From: Promethearchaeota archaeon
GTDB lineage: Archaea; Asgardarchaeota; Lokiarchaeia; Sigynarchaeales; SOKP01
Length of the DNA: 6,855 bases
Assembly: GCA_016839905.1 (NCBI GenBank)
Contig: JAEOTJ010000373.1
Location: forward strand, 1 to 6,855
Direction: 5' to 3'
Shown: piece by piece, positions 5,569-6,855 of the stretch
How the letters are laid out: every line of letters begins with the position of its first letter
Numbering within the stretch: the first letter of the stretch is position 1
Notes under the pieces: model-generated
What the model saw: only the letters and a program-made list of their open reading frames with translations
What the model was told of the DNA's origin: nothing
Database searches by the model: none
Position numbers and translations under genes: made by a program

Positions 5569-5621
5569 TAAGAAATTTTTCTTTTGTTAATATTTTTTAA
5601 TTGAGTTTTTATTTCTTTTAA
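5569..5621 (+). terminator. T-rich stretch downstream of the 5077 gene
   Basis: Several runs of five or six T (for example AATTTTTC, ATATTTTTTAATT and GAGTTTTTATTTC) follow the stop codon at 5532 within 90 bases. Archaeal transcription ends at such T-rich tracts without needing a hairpin. In so AT-rich a region this is weak evidence. Confidence 0.3.
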
Positions 5622-5761
5622 TATAAACTTAATATTCAATTTAAGGTATATTTAAATATTCAATTATATATACAGTAAACAGTAATAATGAAAAATGAAA
5701 TCTAATTAATTATTAAGGAAAAAAAAATTTTAATATGTAAATGAAAATATATAAGTGATTA

Positions 5762-5914
5762 ATGATGTTTTCAAGAGAGAAGCAAAAAGAAAATAATTTA
5801 AAATCTCTTAAAAATGATATAGATGTAAGAGAAAAAGAGCGGATATCTGATTTCTTAGAGATCTTGCATAGATTTTCGAAGAAATATGACAAAATTGTAA
5901 ATGTTGTTTGTTAA
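5762..5914 (+). CDS. possible 50-residue charged helical protein
   Basis: An open frame from ATG ATG (5762-5767) to TAA (5912-5914) encodes 50 residues beginning MMFSREKQKENNLKSLK. The C-terminal half (ERISDFLEILHRFSKKYDKI) is a good amphipathic helix, with hydrophobic residues spaced three and four apart and charged residues between. The codon use is less purely AT than the flanking DNA (CGG, GAG, ATC, GAC, TCG appear), which favours real coding. A TATA-like TTATATATA lies near 5663-5671 and AAGGAAA at about 5715, but no ribosome binding site sits at normal distance from the ATG. It lies directly before the first repeat unit. I do not recognise it, and it may be a chance frame. Confidence 0.4.
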   Translation: MMFSREKQKENNLKSLKNDIDVREKERISDFLEILHRFSKKYDKIVNVVC

Positions 5915-6149
5915 ATAGTTATTTCTTTAATCATTTAAATCAAGATTCCTTAATTTTTAGTTCAATACTTTTTATATAATGTAATTTGTAGAGTAATTCT
6001 TATTAAGCAAGTAATCTTTTCTAAAAAATAATCATTATAATATCGGTTTATATTGAATTAATGATTATATAATAAAGAATATTATATATTTTAAAAGATA
6101 TCTCCAAATCAGGTAAAATCCATTATCAATCTCGTCTTAGAAAAAATTG

Positions 6150-6187
6150 ATACTTCACAAACCTACCAGATCCATTTATATAGTAAA
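6150..6187 (+). promoter_or_regulatory. conserved promoter-like element in repeat unit 1
   Basis: This is the same 38-bp element as at 4961-4998, with one difference in its last bases (TAGTAAA for TAGTGAA). The TATA box TTTATATA (6175-6182) predicts transcription starting around 6205, just at the inverted repeat. Confidence 0.5.
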
Positions 6188-6203
6188 GATGAAATTATTT
6201 AAT

Positions 6204-6229
6204 TATAAAATTTTTTATAAAATTTTATA
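6204..6229 (+). repeat. perfect 11-bp inverted repeat, unit 1
   Basis: TATAAAATTTT and AAAATTTTATA flank a TTAT spacer, giving an 11-pair hairpin without mismatch. It begins almost exactly where transcription from the TATA box at 6175 should begin, so it could be a 5' hairpin of a transcript or a dyad for a DNA-binding protein. Confidence 0.7.
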
Positions 6230-6362
6230 CTTGACAAAAAAAATCCAGACCCTTAAGAAAGGAAAGAAAAGGGAAGGGGAGGAAAAAATTAGGGAAGGTT
6301 AGGAATTAATTAGATGAAAATTTACATCTTCAAAAGACAAAATCCTCCCTTTTATTTTTTTT
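6205..6362 (+). ncRNA. candidate noncoding RNA, unit 1
   Basis: The interval from the predicted start after the TATA box to the T8 run (6355-6362) has the layout of a short transcript. It has a 5' AT-only hairpin, then CCAGACCCTTAAG, then an all-purine tract (6255-6288), and a pyrimidine tract before the T-run. AAAAGGGA (6267-6274) can pair with TCCCTTTT (6346-6353). The lack of substitutions in 6241-6300 compared with the second unit is consistent with selection on the RNA. No known RNA family is recognised. Confidence 0.3.
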
Positions 6363-6578
6363 CTAAAATCAAGATTCCTTAATGTTTAGTTCAATACTTT
6401 TTAGATAATGTAATTTGTGGAGTTATTCGCATTAAGCAAGTAGTCTTTTCTAAAAAATAATCATTATAATATCGGTTTATATTAAATTTATGATTATATA
6501 ATAGTGAATATTATATATTTTAAAAGATATCTCCAAATCAGATAAAATCCATTATCAATCTCGTCTTAGAAAAAATTG

Positions 6579-6616
6579 ATACTTCACAAAGCTACCAGAT
6601 CCATTTATATAGTGAA
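6579..6616 (+). promoter_or_regulatory. conserved promoter-like element in repeat unit 2
   Basis: This third copy of the 38-bp element has one difference from the 4961 copy, AGCTACC for ACCTACC. The TATA box (6604-6611) predicts a start near 6634. Confidence 0.5.
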
Positions 6617-6632
6617 GATGAAATTATTTAAT

Positions 6633-6658
6633 TATAAAATTTTTTATAAAATTTTATA
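6633..6658 (+). repeat. perfect 11-bp inverted repeat, unit 2
   Basis: This is the identical dyad at the same offset in the second unit, with the same arms and TTAT spacer. It lies directly after the predicted start of transcription. Confidence 0.7.
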
Positions 6659-6785
6659 CTTGGAAAAAAAAATCCAGACCCTTAAGAAAGGAAAGAAAAG
6701 GGAAGGGGAGGAAAAAATTAGGGAAGGTTAGGAAAAAATCAGAAACAAAAATTTACATTACCAAAAGACAATATCCCTTTTTTTT
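6634..6785 (+). ncRNA. candidate noncoding RNA, unit 2
   Basis: This is the second copy of the candidate transcript, with the same 5' hairpin and purine tract and a diverged tail that nevertheless keeps TCCCTTTT (6774-6781), the complement of AAAAGGGA (6696-6703), followed by T's. Retention of the pairing despite changes around it supports a structured RNA. Confidence 0.3.
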
Positions 6786-6855
6786 AATTAAAATTTATTT
6801 TTAAAATCACGCTTCAATAATTTGTAAAAAAAAACTTAATTTTTCGTGATTATAC

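Larger units (their letters stand above)
5941..6362 (+). repeat. tandem repeat unit 1 (429-bp period)
   Basis: Positions 5941-6300 match 6370-6729 with 16 substitutions and no insertion or deletion by hand count, about 96% identity at a constant offset of 429. Similarity continues more weakly to the T-run ending at 6362. Differences fall mostly in the first 100 bases (7) and second 100 bases (5); the last 60 aligned bases have none. In order the unit holds a TATA-like TTTATATAATG (5971-5981), the 38-bp promoter-like element, a perfect inverted repeat, a purine-only tract and a pyrimidine-rich T-run end. No frame longer than about 37 codons is present. Confidence 0.9.
6370..6788 (+). repeat. 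tandem repeat unit 2 (429-bp period)
   Basis: This is the second, adjacent copy of the unit starting at 5941. It keeps the order promoter-like element, inverted repeat, purine tract and T-run. The tail after 6729 has diverged (several substitutions and small gaps) but still contains TTTACAT, CAAAAGACAA and TCCC followed by a T-run. The remaining bases to the window edge (6789-6855) are AT-rich and show nothing recognisable. Confidence 0.9.

Noticed and set aside
6189..6302. A 37-codon ATG frame conserved in both repeat units (also 6618-6731)
   Set aside because: The ATG is only a few bases after the TATA box, so it would lie before the expected transcript start. There is no ribosome binding site, and the frame runs through an AT-only dyad and a purine-only tract. 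Its conservation is no greater than that of the whole unit.
5941..6788. CRISPR array or insertion sequence for the repeated region
   Set aside because: There are only two long units with no short regularly spaced repeats, no transposase frame, no terminal inverted repeats at the unit ends and no target duplication.

Overview
The window looks like an AT-rich archaeal chromosome segment, most likely from an Asgard archaeon, although no marker here proves the lineage. The evidence is a tRNA-Tyr gene broken by introns, at least one of which forms a bulge-helix-bulge; TATA-type promoters; a PDCD5-family protein; a ubiquitin-conjugating (E2) enzyme with the HPN motif and catalytic cysteine; and a small protein resembling the longin/roadblock-like proteins that are abundant in Asgard genomes.

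Positions 1-115 are the tail of a plus-strand gene that converges on a minus-strand group. In transcription order that group is a Gfo/Idh/MocA sugar-type oxidoreductase (2958-2038), a PDCD5-like protein (2019-1603, 18 nt downstream), a knotted N-acylornithine carbamoyltransferase homologue (1445-450, after a 157-nt gap with its own TATA-like box) and a 101-residue coiled-coil protein (427-122, 22 nt downstream). A GNAT acetyltransferase (3073-3669, plus strand) is divergent from the oxidoreductase.

Positions 3885-3711 (minus) hold tRNA-Tyr(GUA) with three introns, in the D arm, the anticodon loop and the T loop. The exons join into a normal 77-nt tRNA with encoded CCA. Upstream lies an E2 gene on the minus strand whose 5' end is unusual: its reading frame has no ATG, while an ATG with a good Shine-Dalgarno sequence lies in another frame and ends at a TAG overlapping the E2 frame. 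The E2 gene is also much richer in GC than its neighbours.

From about 4630 the sequence is very AT-rich. It holds a 151-residue longin/roadblock-like gene (5077-5532), a possible 50-residue gene (5762-5914) and two tandem noncoding repeat units with a 429-bp period and about 96% identity. Each unit carries a 38-bp promoter-like element ending in a TATA box, a perfect 11-bp inverted repeat, a purine-only tract and a T-rich end. The same 38-bp element lies upstream of the 5077 gene, which suggests shared regulation and two related candidate noncoding RNAs.

The genes do not form one obvious pathway. The parts most worth a second look are the three-intron tRNA, the start of the E2 gene and the repeated promoter/RNA units.
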